DNA of 17,612 nucleotides from Simkania negevensis (GCA_016191565.1 JACPWA010000065.1:1-17612), one strand, 5' to 3'. Counted from the first letter of the stretch, positions 8,301-14,644 are shown. The notes: generated by a model from the letters alone, not told the origin. Translations and numbers: made by a program.

Positions 8301-8381
8301 AGCAGCACCCCATAATATCTTATTCAAATCAGAGTCATCGCTGGTTTGTGCTGTCTGTAAAGGGGTAGCTAAAAAAGACAT
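5352..8381 (-). CDS. Unknown N-terminal domain fused to an OppA-type peptide-binding domain
   Basis: 1009 residues. Residues about 507-1000 are a family 5 extracellular solute-binding (OppA/DppA) domain. It begins LKLSVLNLPISLDPRLGG (509-525), continues with MLYEGLMRIGADGMPGYGVAESF (535-557) and WSNGMKVTAYDFEYTWKKIL (575-594), and has CNGPFRLEKM (679-688) and the late YDIGCVGWIA (895-904). Known members bind peptides in the periplasm for an ABC importer. Residues 1-505 are something else: mostly helical and charged, with a short hydrophobic run at about 120-130 and no motif I recognise. Neither the N-terminus nor the region before residue 507 has a signal peptide, which is odd for this family. 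The ATG at 8381 has GGAGG four bases upstream. No transporter permease or ATPase genes are nearby. It may be a cytoplasmic sensor or a type III-secreted protein rather than a transporter part (inference). Confidence 0.85.
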   Translation of the reverse strand: MSFLATPLQTAQTSDDSDLNKILWGAAPVHFAHYSLLKKITKKYPQSFDSDARLELDRLMAMPAIEFKKQRSLQHILRIAYSHYFIQRDLVKASKMLREKRHLKLRTIRAQLEYPFGKKAVLGLIIGICLKEKYELLEENHIFQAALKYLPSIRAVKRSFYSHHDSYENTRLIYMELEKSDGSSFTTKEIGALRHTLLQELERRVEKLAPRLFVTHNEEEVIKNILMLGRELTSVNDIPQVMIFFEEQLPSELVFSVIITRILKKGVSRWSDSLLTDLGGGVRCLQTRSHIIGYLRKTYPKEAIMLRLHIPKDEALLRMDSSINLYLAREKVATLTEQIMGEFRDYNGGLMLKRQELLSQLKQSFKKEAEEYPDLLENIFYSIIPVETQAVSALRPLEVLTGLFFQGIKHSLSREGDYFLKVEEEDNQVFVFVRAEDSSLTGDLNHCLEHTLSITQASLISAIATFQGTSNLGYIYQESCLEKRREFLQAIGKAVQQWQQRVQGTQILKLSVLNLPISLDPRLGGDEKSGNVLRMLYEGLMRIGADGMPGYGVAESFTLSKNLKQYIFYLRNSYWSNGMKVTAYDFEYTWKKILSPPFETAFTYLFYPIKNAKIAKEGCVSSDEIGVKAIDERTLQVDLEAPTPYFLELTAHALYSPVNHFIDINHPDWSCLEGDSYVCNGPFRLEKMSAGHSYELLKNENYWDKSHVRLDKIFVFKSTPYTALERYRKSEIDWLGRPLSPWESFFCSKQSSYQSYLSGAVYWGICNTVRFPFNHLKIRQALAFAIHRREIVDMLSYDGLPSTTPLPLIHTLNLHKGVADGDKEKAQSLFQEALQELGLQREQFPSFTLIYTNRAVKNKVAQLIQEQWRSILGINCKIEGYEWSALFAKMLQGDYDIGCVGWIATVDHPLYILDLFKNKENPINFSKWENVEYTALLDEAVQQQGGEGIYRSHLAKAEQILIEQLPVIPIFYEIERYEKLSSLRGVSFSKSGNIDFKTAYISKEELVAD

Positions 8382-8428
8382 AGCGCCTCCGTAAAATTCA
8401 CTTAAAAGGGAACTTCATACTTAGCGAT

Positions 8429-8455
8429 AAAAAACCCTTCTTCCAAGAAAGAAGG
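8429..8455 (-). terminator. Rho-independent terminator after the 58-residue ORF
   Basis: On the minus strand CCTTCTT, a six-base loop, AAGAAGG, then GTTTTTT. The perfect 7-bp stem with a T-run lies between the 58-residue ORF and the OppA-fusion gene, so read-through or a further promoter is needed to express the fusion gene from the promoter at 8764. Confidence 0.75.
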
Positions 8456-8469
8456 AGTCTTAGATATAG

Positions 8470-8646
8470 TCACTTTGCAATCTTTGACAAGCTCTCCTCT
8501 TTTGGAGAAGTGCTATTTTTTTCTTCTACCTGTTCTTTTAGGCTTTTAATGAGCACTAGCGCTTTTCTGAGCGCATCTTGCGTAATAACGAGATTGCTTT
8601 GAGTCTTTTCCAATTCGCTTTTAAGCTCTTGATAAGAAGGTCGCAT
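8470..8646 (-). CDS. 58-residue predicted coiled-coil protein
   Basis: A short ORF starting MRPSYQELKSELEKTQSNL, with heptad-like Leu/Ile spacing through residue 42 and a polar tail (NSTSPKEES) ending in a basic stretch. It has a good promoter (8764-8736), an AAAGGGG ribosome binding site about nine bases upstream, and an intrinsic terminator right after its stop, so it looks like a real transcription unit. The pattern of a coiled coil followed by an NS-S-P-rich segment is also seen at the N-terminus of IS66-type transposases, so a decayed transposase remnant is possible. No other transposase sequence follows. Function unknown. Confidence 0.6.
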   Translation of the reverse strand: MRPSYQELKSELEKTQSNLVITQDALRKALVLIKSLKEQVEEKNSTSPKEESLSKIAK

Positions 8647-8735
8647 GCCACATACCCCTTTAAGTAAGTTTTACACCGAAATAACTTGAGAAATCAGCAG
8701 TGCCAACTTCATCACATCTTCAATTTTGCAAGTTG

Positions 8736-8764
8736 ATTATAGTTCCCATTAAAAATTTTAGCAA
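8736..8764 (-). promoter_or_regulatory. Sigma-70-type promoter of the 58-residue ORF
   Basis: On the minus strand TTGCTA (8764-8759), a 17-base spacer and a perfect TATAAT (8741-8736). Transcription would start near 8729, leaving a leader of about 83 bases before the ATG at 8646. Confidence 0.65.
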
Positions 8765-8857
8765 TCCCCCAATCAGAATATTGACTATGCTTTATACATA
8801 ATCATCTCTATAAGATAGTTTTATAATAGCACAGATTGTGGAAAATGTTTTACTTAG

Positions 8858-8978
8858 AACCCACATTGAGCAGATCAGATGAGCAAAGAAGTACAAGGTT
8901 TGTGTTTCAAGAAGGAAAAAAAGCGCAACTCTATTGGATCAAATAGAGAGAGCATTTTTTATCCTTTCAATGTGGGTT
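8858..8978. repeat. 12-bp perfect inverted repeat
   Basis: AACCCACATTGA at 8858-8869 is the exact reverse complement of 8967-8978. The right copy is the last four codons (Asn-Pro-His-stop) of the nnr gene read on the minus strand. About 97 bases separate the arms, and the nnr terminator-like hairpin lies between them. Confidence 0.55.
8915..8948 (-). terminator. Terminator-like hairpin downstream of nnr
   Basis: CTCTATT (8929-8935), a six-base loop and AATAGAG (8942-8948) form a perfect 7-bp stem. On the minus strand it is followed by TTGCGC and then seven T. The stem is AT-rich and the T-run is six bases away, so efficiency is uncertain. On the plus strand AGAGCATTTTTT follows the stem, so it could act in both directions. 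Confidence 0.45.
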
Positions 8979-10487
8979 AGAAGTTAAAAGTTGCAAAAAA
9001 GCTTTAGGCAAACATTCAATCAGATCAGAAGCGATCATCCCATAGGAGCTTTTTTCCTTTGCGGCGATCTCCCCAGCTATCCCATGCAAAGTCGCTCCTA
9101 AAACAGCCGCTTTGCGCGTTTCCATTTTCTGCGCTAGAAAAGCCCCCAAGATGCCGCTAAGTACATCCCCCGCTCCTGCTGTGGCCATTCCTGGATCTCC
9201 TCTAGGAATCACGAGTGGAGAGCTGTTTCTATGGAAAATCCAAGTGGGCGCTCCTTTTAAAACAAGGGTAAGGTTGTTTTTTTCAGCAAAGATCTGGCTC
9301 TCGTGAAGGAGCTTTTCTAAGCCTATTTTTTGTTTGCCGAGTAAACGGCACATTTCTCCATGATGAGGAGTAAGGATCAGAGGCCTTTTCATTAGAGGAA
9401 AGTCCTCTCTTAAATGAAAAATAGCATCTGCATCGACTACCAAAGGAAGAGTGGTTTTTTGGATAGCCTCCTTAGCAACCTCTTCCCCTTTTGCCCCTTT
9501 TCCAAGACCTGGACCGACCAGAAGAGCACTTCCTCTTTTGCTCTCTTCTATCAAGAAGGCAAGATCTTTTTCTCTATAAGAAGAGGCGATCACCTCATAA
9601 GGGCGAGAAGAAAGCTCCTCTTTCATCTCCTCTGGATAAAATAGACGAACGATCCCTGCGCCAGCGCGCAGCGCGCTTAAGCTAGAAAGAAGGGCAGCGC
9701 CTCCCATGCCAGAAGAACCTGCAAGAGACAGAAGATAACCTGCCTGATACTTATGCCGATTTCTAACAAGAGGAGGAAGAAGCTGAGGAAGCTCTTTTTC
9801 ATTTACTAGACAGCCTGTACTAGCTACCTCTCTCAGATATTTAGGATCCAGCCCGAAGGAAACTGAGGCTAACTTCCCCACATAGTTATATCCATCTTCT
9901 AAAAAAAAACCTTTTTTGGGCATCTGCAAAAAGAAAGTCTCTCTAGCTTTAATGGCAACTGTTTCTACCACTCCGCTGTCTCCGCTGACTCCAGAAGGAA
10001 TATCTACAGAAAGAATCGGCATCGAGAGTCTATTCACATACTGAATCACCTGCGCTAAAAGCCCTTCCACCTTTCCCTGGAAACCGGTCCCTAAAAGGGC
10101 ATCGACCACTACTCCTCTAGCAATAGGAGAGATCTCATGTGCCGACTCAATTTCCGTTACCTCTCCCCCTTTCTTTTCAAATTTCTCCTGCATCTTTTGA
10201 CAAAGAGGGCTTGACTCTGATTTAGAGAAGAGATGGTAAACAGAAAGGGAGAACCCCTCCTCCAAAAGAAAACGTGCACATCCCAAACCATCTCCCCCAT
10301 TGTTCCCTTTCCCAATGAGAAAGATACATTTTTTCTCTAACCCCTCCCTTTGTATAAATTTCTTAACTCTCTCAGCAAGTCCTTTGGCTGCATGTTCCAT
10401 ATACTCTTCAGCAGAGGCCCCCTCTTCGATGCTGAGGCGTTCGATCCTATTCATTTCTGCTGCTGTGACAATTTTATATCCTTCCAC
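8967..10487 (-). CDS. nnr: Bifunctional NAD(P)H-hydrate epimerase / ADP-dependent dehydratase
   Basis: Repairs NADHX/NADPHX: the N-terminal YjeF_N domain interconverts the epimers and the C-terminal kinase-fold domain dehydrates the S form using ADP. The N-domain has LIGKGNNGGDG, VVDALLGTGF and VDIPSGVSG. The C-domain has LAGSSGMGGAALLSSLSALR, LLVGPGLGKG, VVDADA, LILTPHHGEM, VLKGAPT and the catalytic-Asp motif TAGAGDVLSGIL. The frame is open to 10679, but the first 64 residues are basic, unconserved-looking and overlap the divergent promoter region. A GTG at 10487 gives 506 residues, close to the roughly 515 of the E. coli enzyme, and lies 46 bases after a promoter -10 box. An ATG at 10607 is the alternative. 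A hairpin follows the stop. Confidence 0.9.
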   Translation of the reverse strand: MEGYKIVTAAEMNRIERLSIEEGASAEEYMEHAAKGLAERVKKFIQREGLEKKCIFLIGKGNNGGDGLGCARFLLEEGFSLSVYHLFSKSESSPLCQKMQEKFEKKGGEVTEIESAHEISPIARGVVVDALLGTGFQGKVEGLLAQVIQYVNRLSMPILSVDIPSGVSGDSGVVETVAIKARETFFLQMPKKGFFLEDGYNYVGKLASVSFGLDPKYLREVASTGCLVNEKELPQLLPPLVRNRHKYQAGYLLSLAGSSGMGGAALLSSLSALRAGAGIVRLFYPEEMKEELSSRPYEVIASSYREKDLAFLIEESKRGSALLVGPGLGKGAKGEEVAKEAIQKTTLPLVVDADAIFHLREDFPLMKRPLILTPHHGEMCRLLGKQKIGLEKLLHESQIFAEKNNLTLVLKGAPTWIFHRNSSPLVIPRGDPGMATAGAGDVLSGILGAFLAQKMETRKAAVLGATLHGIAGEIAAKEKSSYGMIASDLIECLPKAFLQLLTSNPH

Positions 10488-10510
10488 GTCCCTCGCTACA
10501 CCAAAAGTTC

Positions 10511-10540
10511 TTGGGTCCTTTTTGTTCTTTGTTTTATAAT
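10511..10540 (+). promoter_or_regulatory. Candidate plus-strand promoter of the membrane/zinc-ribbon gene
   Basis: TTGGGT (10511-10516), an 18-base spacer and a perfect TATAAT (10535-10540). The -35 is weak. Transcription would begin near 10547, only a few bases before the ATG at 10551 and about 76 bases before the ATG at 10623. Confidence 0.4.
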
Positions 10541-10562
10541 ATACTTTCTTATGTCGATTCAA
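10533..10562 (-). promoter_or_regulatory. Candidate minus-strand promoter of nnr
   Basis: On the minus strand TTGAAT (10562-10557), an 18-base spacer and TATAAA (10538-10533). The -10 box overlaps the plus-strand TATAAT at 10535-10540, so the two divergent units would compete for polymerase. The predicted start near 10526 supports translation of nnr from GTG 10487. Confidence 0.45.
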
Positions 10563-11318
10563 AGGATTTCTTCCTACCAAGCCTTTTTCTTTGAAGTGCC
10601 CATTCATCTCTCTTTTAAGGAAATGAACTGCAAAGAAAAAATCCGTTTCTTTCTCTCTTCGCAGGAGGGATGGCAACACCTTGCTTTTATCTACTCTACC
10701 CCTTTCAAAGATTGGAGTGGTAGGACGGTGCTACATTTAATTGTGGGGGTGGTGGAAGTTGTCCCTCTGCTTGGTGCTCTTGTAGCTAGAGTAGAAAGAT
10801 TTTTGTTTACACACATTACACACAGCATACTCTTAGATTTAAACAGTTCTTTTCCCATTTCTATATCGAAGGAATTTTTTAACAAAAATTTTCCTCAGAT
10901 TCATTTTAAGGAAGGAGCATGGCCTTCTTCAGGTATTTTGCATTTTTCTTCAGTGCAAGAAGCTCTCGACTGGGCAGAAAAAACACCTGAGGCGGCTGAG
11001 CTCTATGGAGAGATAATTTGTTATCGTTGCAAAGGCTTCCTTGAAGAGGGGGTAGTTTGTGAAAATTGCCCTCCAAAAATAGATCCCTATTCCAACGTAA
11101 TAAATATTTATAACGTAGACAGCTGTGTTCTAAAAGCGATTATTAAACAACAGCTTGAGCAATTTCCTCCTTTAAGCAATGCTCTTAAGGAGTTGCCAGA
11201 TGTCGAAATCCATTCTAAAACAGAGAATTACGGGTGGGGATGGATGAATGGAATAGGAAAAAATCTACATGGAAAAGTTTTGAGTGAATTAAGAGAAGAA
11301 CTCAGAAAGTCCTTTTAA
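10551..11318 (+). CDS. Orphan protein with a hydrophobic hairpin and a C2-C2 zinc ribbon
   Basis: I do not recognise the exact family. The frame is open from 10350, but the upstream part lies inside the nnr coding region, so I start at ATG 10551 (255 residues). ATG 10623 is the alternative, with AAGGA very close to it. Residues about 59-80 (TVLHLIVGVVEVVPLLGALVA) are hydrophobic with a central Pro, like the bilobed membrane segments of chlamydial inclusion-type proteins. A Cys cluster C157-x2-C160-x9-C170-x2-C173 is a likely zinc ribbon. The C-terminus (190-255) is a mixed charged helix region with a Gly/Trp-rich NYGWGWMNGIGKN at 226-238. Membrane location and metal binding are inferred; the role is unknown. 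Confidence 0.65.
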   Translation: MSIQRISSYQAFFFEVPIHLSFKEMNCKEKIRFFLSSQEGWQHLAFIYSTPFKDWSGRTVLHLIVGVVEVVPLLGALVARVERFLFTHITHSILLDLNSSFPISISKEFFNKNFPQIHFKEGAWPSSGILHFSSVQEALDWAEKTPEAAELYGEIICYRCKGFLEEGVVCENCPPKIDPYSNVINIYNVDSCVLKAIIKQQLEQFPPLSNALKELPDVEIHSKTENYGWGWMNGIGKNLHGKVLSELREELRKSF

Positions 11319-11392
11319 TATCATTTGATCTGTACTCATCTAAAAATAATTTTTCTGTTTACTATAAGCTGCTTACAACATTTTTTGCAAAA

Positions 11393-11409
11393 TGGAGTTG
11401 ATTATTCCA
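11393..11409. promoter_or_regulatory. Operator-like palindrome, site 1
   Basis: TGGAGTTGATTATTCCA, a palindrome of the form TGGAnT-N5-AnTCCA with one mismatch. It covers a possible -35 (TTGATT, 11398-11403) of the downstream ATPase gene. Site 2 lies 32 bases further on, about three helical turns. Confidence 0.45.
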
Positions 11410-11424
11410 AAAAACAATGTAAAA

Positions 11425-11441
11425 TGGAATCATGTATTCCA
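11425..11441. promoter_or_regulatory. Operator-like palindrome, site 2, spanning the start codon
   Basis: TGGAATCATGTATTCCA, a perfect TGGAAT-N5-ATTCCA palindrome whose centre contains the ATG of the ATPase gene. With site 1 it forms a direct repeat of the larger unit AAAATGGA...TATTCCA. It abuts a possible -10 box (TAAAAT, 11420-11425), which would place the transcript start at or near the ATG. Confidence 0.5.
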
Positions 11442-12586
11442 GATTGCTAAAGCCGCTTGAAGGAAAAAGCTTTTTTCTCTTTGGTCCCAGAGGAACAGGA
11501 AAGACTCACTGGTTAAAAACCTCATTTCCTCAAGGGCTATACCTAGACCTCTTACAGTCAAATATATACATCGATCTAAAAGCACAACCAGAGCGCTTAG
11601 AAGAGCTTATCCCTCCTTCCTTTCACGATTGGGTCATCCTTGACGAAGTACAAAGGGTTCCTGAACTGCTCAATGAAGTCCATCGACTCATCGAAAGCAA
11701 ACATTATAAATTTATTTTAACTGGATCAAGCGCTAGAAGCCTCCGCCGCAAAGGGGTCAATCTCCTAGCAGGTCGAGCTCTTACGTGCAAAATGTATCCG
11801 CTTACTTGCTTAGAACTGGGTAAAGATTTTTCCCTGGCGCATGCTCTTCGCTATGGCGGGCTCCCTGCTACTTTTTCAGAAAAGTTGCCAGATAAGTATT
11901 TAGAAGCTTATGTAGGGGCCTATGTACGAGAAGAAGTACTGCAGGAAGGGCTAACACGCAACATGGGCGCTTTCACCCGCTTCCTTGAAACAGCCAGTTT
12001 TTCTCAAGGATCTGTTTTGAACATTTCAGAGGTAGCCCGTGAAGCAAGAGTGGAGCGCAAAGTAGTGGAAAACTATTTTAGCATCTTGGAAGATCTTCTC
12101 CTGGCTAATTATTTGACTGTTTTTACAAAAAGAGCCAAACGCCGTTTAGTAGGACACCCTAAGTTTTACTTTTTTGATGTAGGAGTTTTTCGAGCCATAC
12201 GTCCTATGGGACCTCTTGATAGACCTGAAGAAGTAGAAGGGGTTGCTTTAGAAACCTTAGTGTATCAAGAGATGCGAGCCATTAATGATTACTTAAACTT
12301 TGGATATGATCTTTTTTATTGGAAGACAAGCACGAATCTAGAAGTGGATTTCATTCTCTATGGCCCTAAAGGGCTTTTAGCTTTTGAAGTTAAACGATCA
12401 AAGACAGTTCATGCAGGTGATTTGACAGGGCTTCGCACATTCGCCTTTGATTATCCAGAAGCACATCTTTTCCTGCTCTATGGTGGCAAGCAAAGAGAAT
12501 ACAGAGACAATATCACAATCCTTCCTATTGAAGAGGCTTTGAAGGATCTTCCCCTCCTTCTTTCAGGAAAGGCAAGTTTTATTTAA
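11432..12586 (+). CDS. AAA ATPase with DUF4143-type nuclease-fold C-domain
   Basis: 384 residues with the standard architecture of this widespread family. Walker A GPRGTGKT is at 18-25, Walker B VILDE at 68-72, and the sensor LTGSS at 96-100. A winged-helix-like segment (about 196-230) follows. The C-terminal DUF4143 domain carries a PD-(D/E)xK-like core: D306 in NLEVDFIL and FEVKRS at 318-323 (E319, K321). Cellular role is poorly defined in the family; the members are often mobile, present in variable copy number and associated with defence or stress, but nothing here proves that. No ribosome binding site precedes the ATG, and the start is embedded in a palindrome. Its TAA overlaps the gpsA stop by convergent reading, with no room for a terminator. 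Confidence 0.85.
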   Translation: MYSRLLKPLEGKSFFLFGPRGTGKTHWLKTSFPQGLYLDLLQSNIYIDLKAQPERLEELIPPSFHDWVILDEVQRVPELLNEVHRLIESKHYKFILTGSSARSLRRKGVNLLAGRALTCKMYPLTCLELGKDFSLAHALRYGGLPATFSEKLPDKYLEAYVGAYVREEVLQEGLTRNMGAFTRFLETASFSQGSVLNISEVAREARVERKVVENYFSILEDLLLANYLTVFTKRAKRRLVGHPKFYFFDVGVFRAIRPMGPLDRPEEVEGVALETLVYQEMRAINDYLNFGYDLFYWKTSTNLEVDFILYGPKGLLAFEVKRSKTVHAGDLTGLRTFAFDYPEAHLFLLYGGKQREYRDNITILPIEEALKDLPLLLSGKASFI

Positions 12587-13581
12587 AGATGCTCTTCTTT
12601 GACAATGCGGCCAAGGAGTGTTTCTACTGCTTCTTTAGGATTGAGACCTTCATAGATGATCGAATACACAGCTTCGGTGATAGGGACAGGGATATTTGAC
12701 TTTTGGCTGAGCTGTCTTGCTGACACACATGTATAGGCCCCTTCTACCACCATCCCGATTTTCTCTTGAGCCTCCTTTGGAGTGAGCCCTGAGGCGATGA
12801 GTGTGCCAAAAATATAGTTGCGGCTTGCGGTAGAAAGACAGGTGGCACAAAGATCTCCCATTCCTGCCAGGCCACTCAACGTTTCTGGCTTGCAGCCCTT
12901 AGTCACGGAAAGTTTGCGGATTTCATGAAGTCCTCGGGTCATCAGGGCAGCTTTTGTGTTTTCTCCAAACCCCAGCCCATCAGCAATAGCGCAAGCAATA
13001 GCGATAATGTTTTTCATGGCGCCGCCAAAGGAGACTCCTGCCATATCGCTATTGGGATAGACGCGGAAGAACGGGGTAGAAAAAACATCGCAGATGTGGC
13101 GCATGAATTCTTGATCGTAGGCAGAGGCAACAACTGAGGTAGGAAGCTTTTTTGTTACTTCGCTTGCCAAACTCGGACCACTAAGACAACCGATTTTTTC
13201 TCTGCACTCTTTCCCTAAGACATCGATCGCTACTTCAGAGAGGAGCAGTCCTGTATTTTGCTCAATTCCTTTAGAAGTAATGACTAGGGGAGCCTCTAAA
13301 GTGCCTATTTTAAAAACTTTTTCTAAAACAGGACGGAGTCCTTTAGAAGTGACCGACTCTATGATCATATCGGCGCCATTTAACGCCTTTTCTAGGTCGG
13401 TGGTAAAAGAGAGGCTTATTTCTGCAGTAGCTTCGCGCAATTTAGGGTGAGATTCTCCCTGCCTTAGAACATCGGCCAGTTTAAGATTACCTGTCCATAG
13501 ATGCACATCGTAGCCCTTCCCCGCTAAAAGATTAGCTAAACAAAAACCCCATGCTCCAGCACCTAAATAGGCTATTTTCAT
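12583..13581 (-). CDS. gpsA: Glycerol-3-phosphate dehydrogenase [NAD(P)+]
   Basis: Reduces dihydroxyacetone phosphate to sn-glycerol-3-phosphate, the backbone for phospholipid synthesis. The N-terminal Rossmann motif is GAGAWG (7-12), TSKGIE contains a catalytic-region Lys (about 104), GPSLASEV follows, and GGAMKNIIAIACAIADGLG holds the catalytic Lys (about 190). AGMGDLCATCLS is the usual C-domain signature. The length of 332 residues is normal. The frame also permits a TTG start at 13590, but the ATG at 13581 is preceded by GAGGAA and begins the conserved sequence directly. It has its own promoter at 13611-13640 although the upstream gene ends only 55 bases away. Its stop overlaps the stop of the ATPase gene by four bases. 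In Chlamydia the same gene neighbours the UDP-sugar pyrophosphorylase. Confidence 0.95.
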   Translation of the reverse strand: MKIAYLGAGAWGFCLANLLAGKGYDVHLWTGNLKLADVLRQGESHPKLREATAEISLSFTTDLEKALNGADMIIESVTSKGLRPVLEKVFKIGTLEAPLVITSKGIEQNTGLLLSEVAIDVLGKECREKIGCLSGPSLASEVTKKLPTSVVASAYDQEFMRHICDVFSTPFFRVYPNSDMAGVSFGGAMKNIIAIACAIADGLGFGENTKAALMTRGLHEIRKLSVTKGCKPETLSGLAGMGDLCATCLSTASRNYIFGTLIASGLTPKEAQEKIGMVVEGAYTCVSARQLSQKSNIPVPITEAVYSIIYEGLNPKEAVETLLGRIVKEEHL

Positions 13582-13610
13582 TTTCCTCAAGATATAATTT
13601 TATAGGGGTA

Positions 13611-13640
13611 ATTATAACCGAGAAGGAGAGATTTTGTCAT
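13611..13640 (-). promoter_or_regulatory. Promoter of gpsA
   Basis: On the minus strand ATGACA (13640-13635), an 18-base spacer and a perfect TATAAT (13616-13611). The -35 overlaps the stop codon of the upstream pyrophosphorylase gene. Transcription would begin near 13604, about 23 bases before the ATG. Confidence 0.6.
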
Positions 13641-14644
13641 GATTTACAAATAAACTGAAGCAGCTTTCGAGCGTACGCAAGATCTTCTGGGGTTTTGATG
13701 GGAAAAAACGTCTGTTTTCTCTCGGAAGAAAATATTTTAAAACACTCTGCATAAGGAAAGAGATCAAAAATAAATGTTTCAAATTGATAAATATTTTTTT
13801 CTCCCTTCTTTTTTTTCGCTACGTGATAAGGAAGCTCAAGCTTTCTTATGGCCAGTTTCTGAGCAAAATCCAAAGTGCAAGAAAAAAGACCGCTATAACC
13901 GAAGGGAAAGGAGAGCAGGCTGTTTCTCATTTCCTTTGTGGTTTCAGTGTATTCGCATGCCCTAAGATGGCTACCTTCAAGGCAGAGCACACCGATCTTC
14001 TCTTCTGGATCCTCTCTAGTAATACCACGCACGACGATCTCATCTCCAAAAGCTTCATAAGCCCCAAGAAGCTCTTCATCAAAAGGGTTTGCCACAAGAT
14101 TTTCGACGGGAAGAACTTGAATCAATTCCACTCCTCCCCTTGCCCATTTTTTTAATATTCCTGAGTCATGAAGTCCAAAAAGGGCCTCTCCATTCCCATT
14201 CGGCGCTTCGATCGCCTTCCCTTGCTCATCTATTATCAGCTTCCCCTCTTCATCTGCTACGGGTAGGGTGTTTTGAATAAAGAGATCAACAGAGGAGGGG
14301 TCTTTGCCAAACCATCGATTCTTTTCAAGGTATTGAAGAATTTCTTTCTCATTAAAGGGAGAGGTCATGATCGCTACAAAAAGGGGATGGGTTGTTTCTT
14401 TTTTTCTAATTTTCTCAAAAAGAAGAGAAAATAGTGTGCTATTTTCGCGAAGAGAAACAAGTCCTTTTGCTCCTTCAAAACCAAGGCGAGATCCCCTCCC
14501 TCCCGCTAAAATGAGTATTCCCATTTTTCTAAAGTGGAAGGAGAGAGGACTGGAATAGATAATCTGCTGCGAAGATAGGGGAGAAAAATTTCTCTTTAAG
14601 TCTATTTCCCTTTTTAATAGAGAAGCGAGGGGATGCAATGTCAC
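13637..14644 (-). CDS. UDP-sugar pyrophosphorylase, eukaryotic UAP/AGX-like family
   Basis: A 335-residue UDPGP-family nucleotidyltransferase, shorter than eukaryotic UDP-N-acetylglucosamine pyrophosphorylase (about 500). The nucleotide-binding loop LAGGRGSRLGFEGAKG is at 46-61, substrate motif APNGNGEA at 147-154, VLPVENLVANPF at 178-188 (family usually VDN, here VEN), and FETFIFDLFPYA near 290. Expected reaction: UTP plus a sugar 1-phosphate (probably GlcNAc-1-P or Glc-1-P) to the UDP-sugar, for peptidoglycan and LPS synthesis. In Chlamydia the homologue sits next to gpsA, as here. The start is a GTG at 14644 overlapping the TGA of the upstream glycosyltransferase fragment (GTGA), indicating translational coupling. 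Which sugar it uses cannot be read from the sequence. Confidence 0.85.
   Translation of the reverse strand: MTLHPLASLLKREIDLKRNFSPLSSQQIIYSSPLSFHFRKMGILILAGGRGSRLGFEGAKGLVSLRENSTLFSLLFEKIRKKETTHPLFVAIMTSPFNEKEILQYLEKNRWFGKDPSSVDLFIQNTLPVADEEGKLIIDEQGKAIEAPNGNGEALFGLHDSGILKKWARGGVELIQVLPVENLVANPFDEELLGAYEAFGDEIVVRGITREDPEEKIGVLCLEGSHLRACEYTETTKEMRNSLLSFPFGYSGLFSCTLDFAQKLAIRKLELPYHVAKKKKGEKNIYQFETFIFDLFPYAECFKIFSSERKQTFFPIKTPEDLAYARKLLQFICKS

Larger units (their letters stand above)
8647..8966. other. 320-base intergenic region between the nnr gene and the 58-residue ORF
   Basis: It contains the minus-strand promoter at 8736-8764, the terminator-like hairpin of the nnr gene at 8915-8948 and the left arm of a 12-bp inverted repeat at 8858-8869. 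A perfect TATAAT at 8822-8827 on the plus strand has no acceptable -35 box. A 33-codon ORF on the plus strand (8845-8946) is listed among the rejected items. Confidence 0.5.

Noticed and set aside
8845..8946. A 33-codon plus-strand ORF starting MFYLEPTLSRS
   Set aside because: A TATAAT lies just upstream but with no -35 and no ribosome binding site; it runs over the nnr terminator hairpin. Too short to support.
10350..10550. N-terminal extension of the plus-strand membrane/zinc-ribbon frame
   Set aside because: Lies antisense inside the conserved nnr N-domain and upstream of the predicted promoter.
10488..10679. N-terminal extension of the nnr frame
   Set aside because: Basic, unconserved-looking and overlapping the divergent gene and its promoter; the GTG at 10487 gives the usual protein length.
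13774..14155. Plus-strand open frames opposite the pyrophosphorylase
   Set aside because: Shadow frames of a conserved gene, with no start signals.
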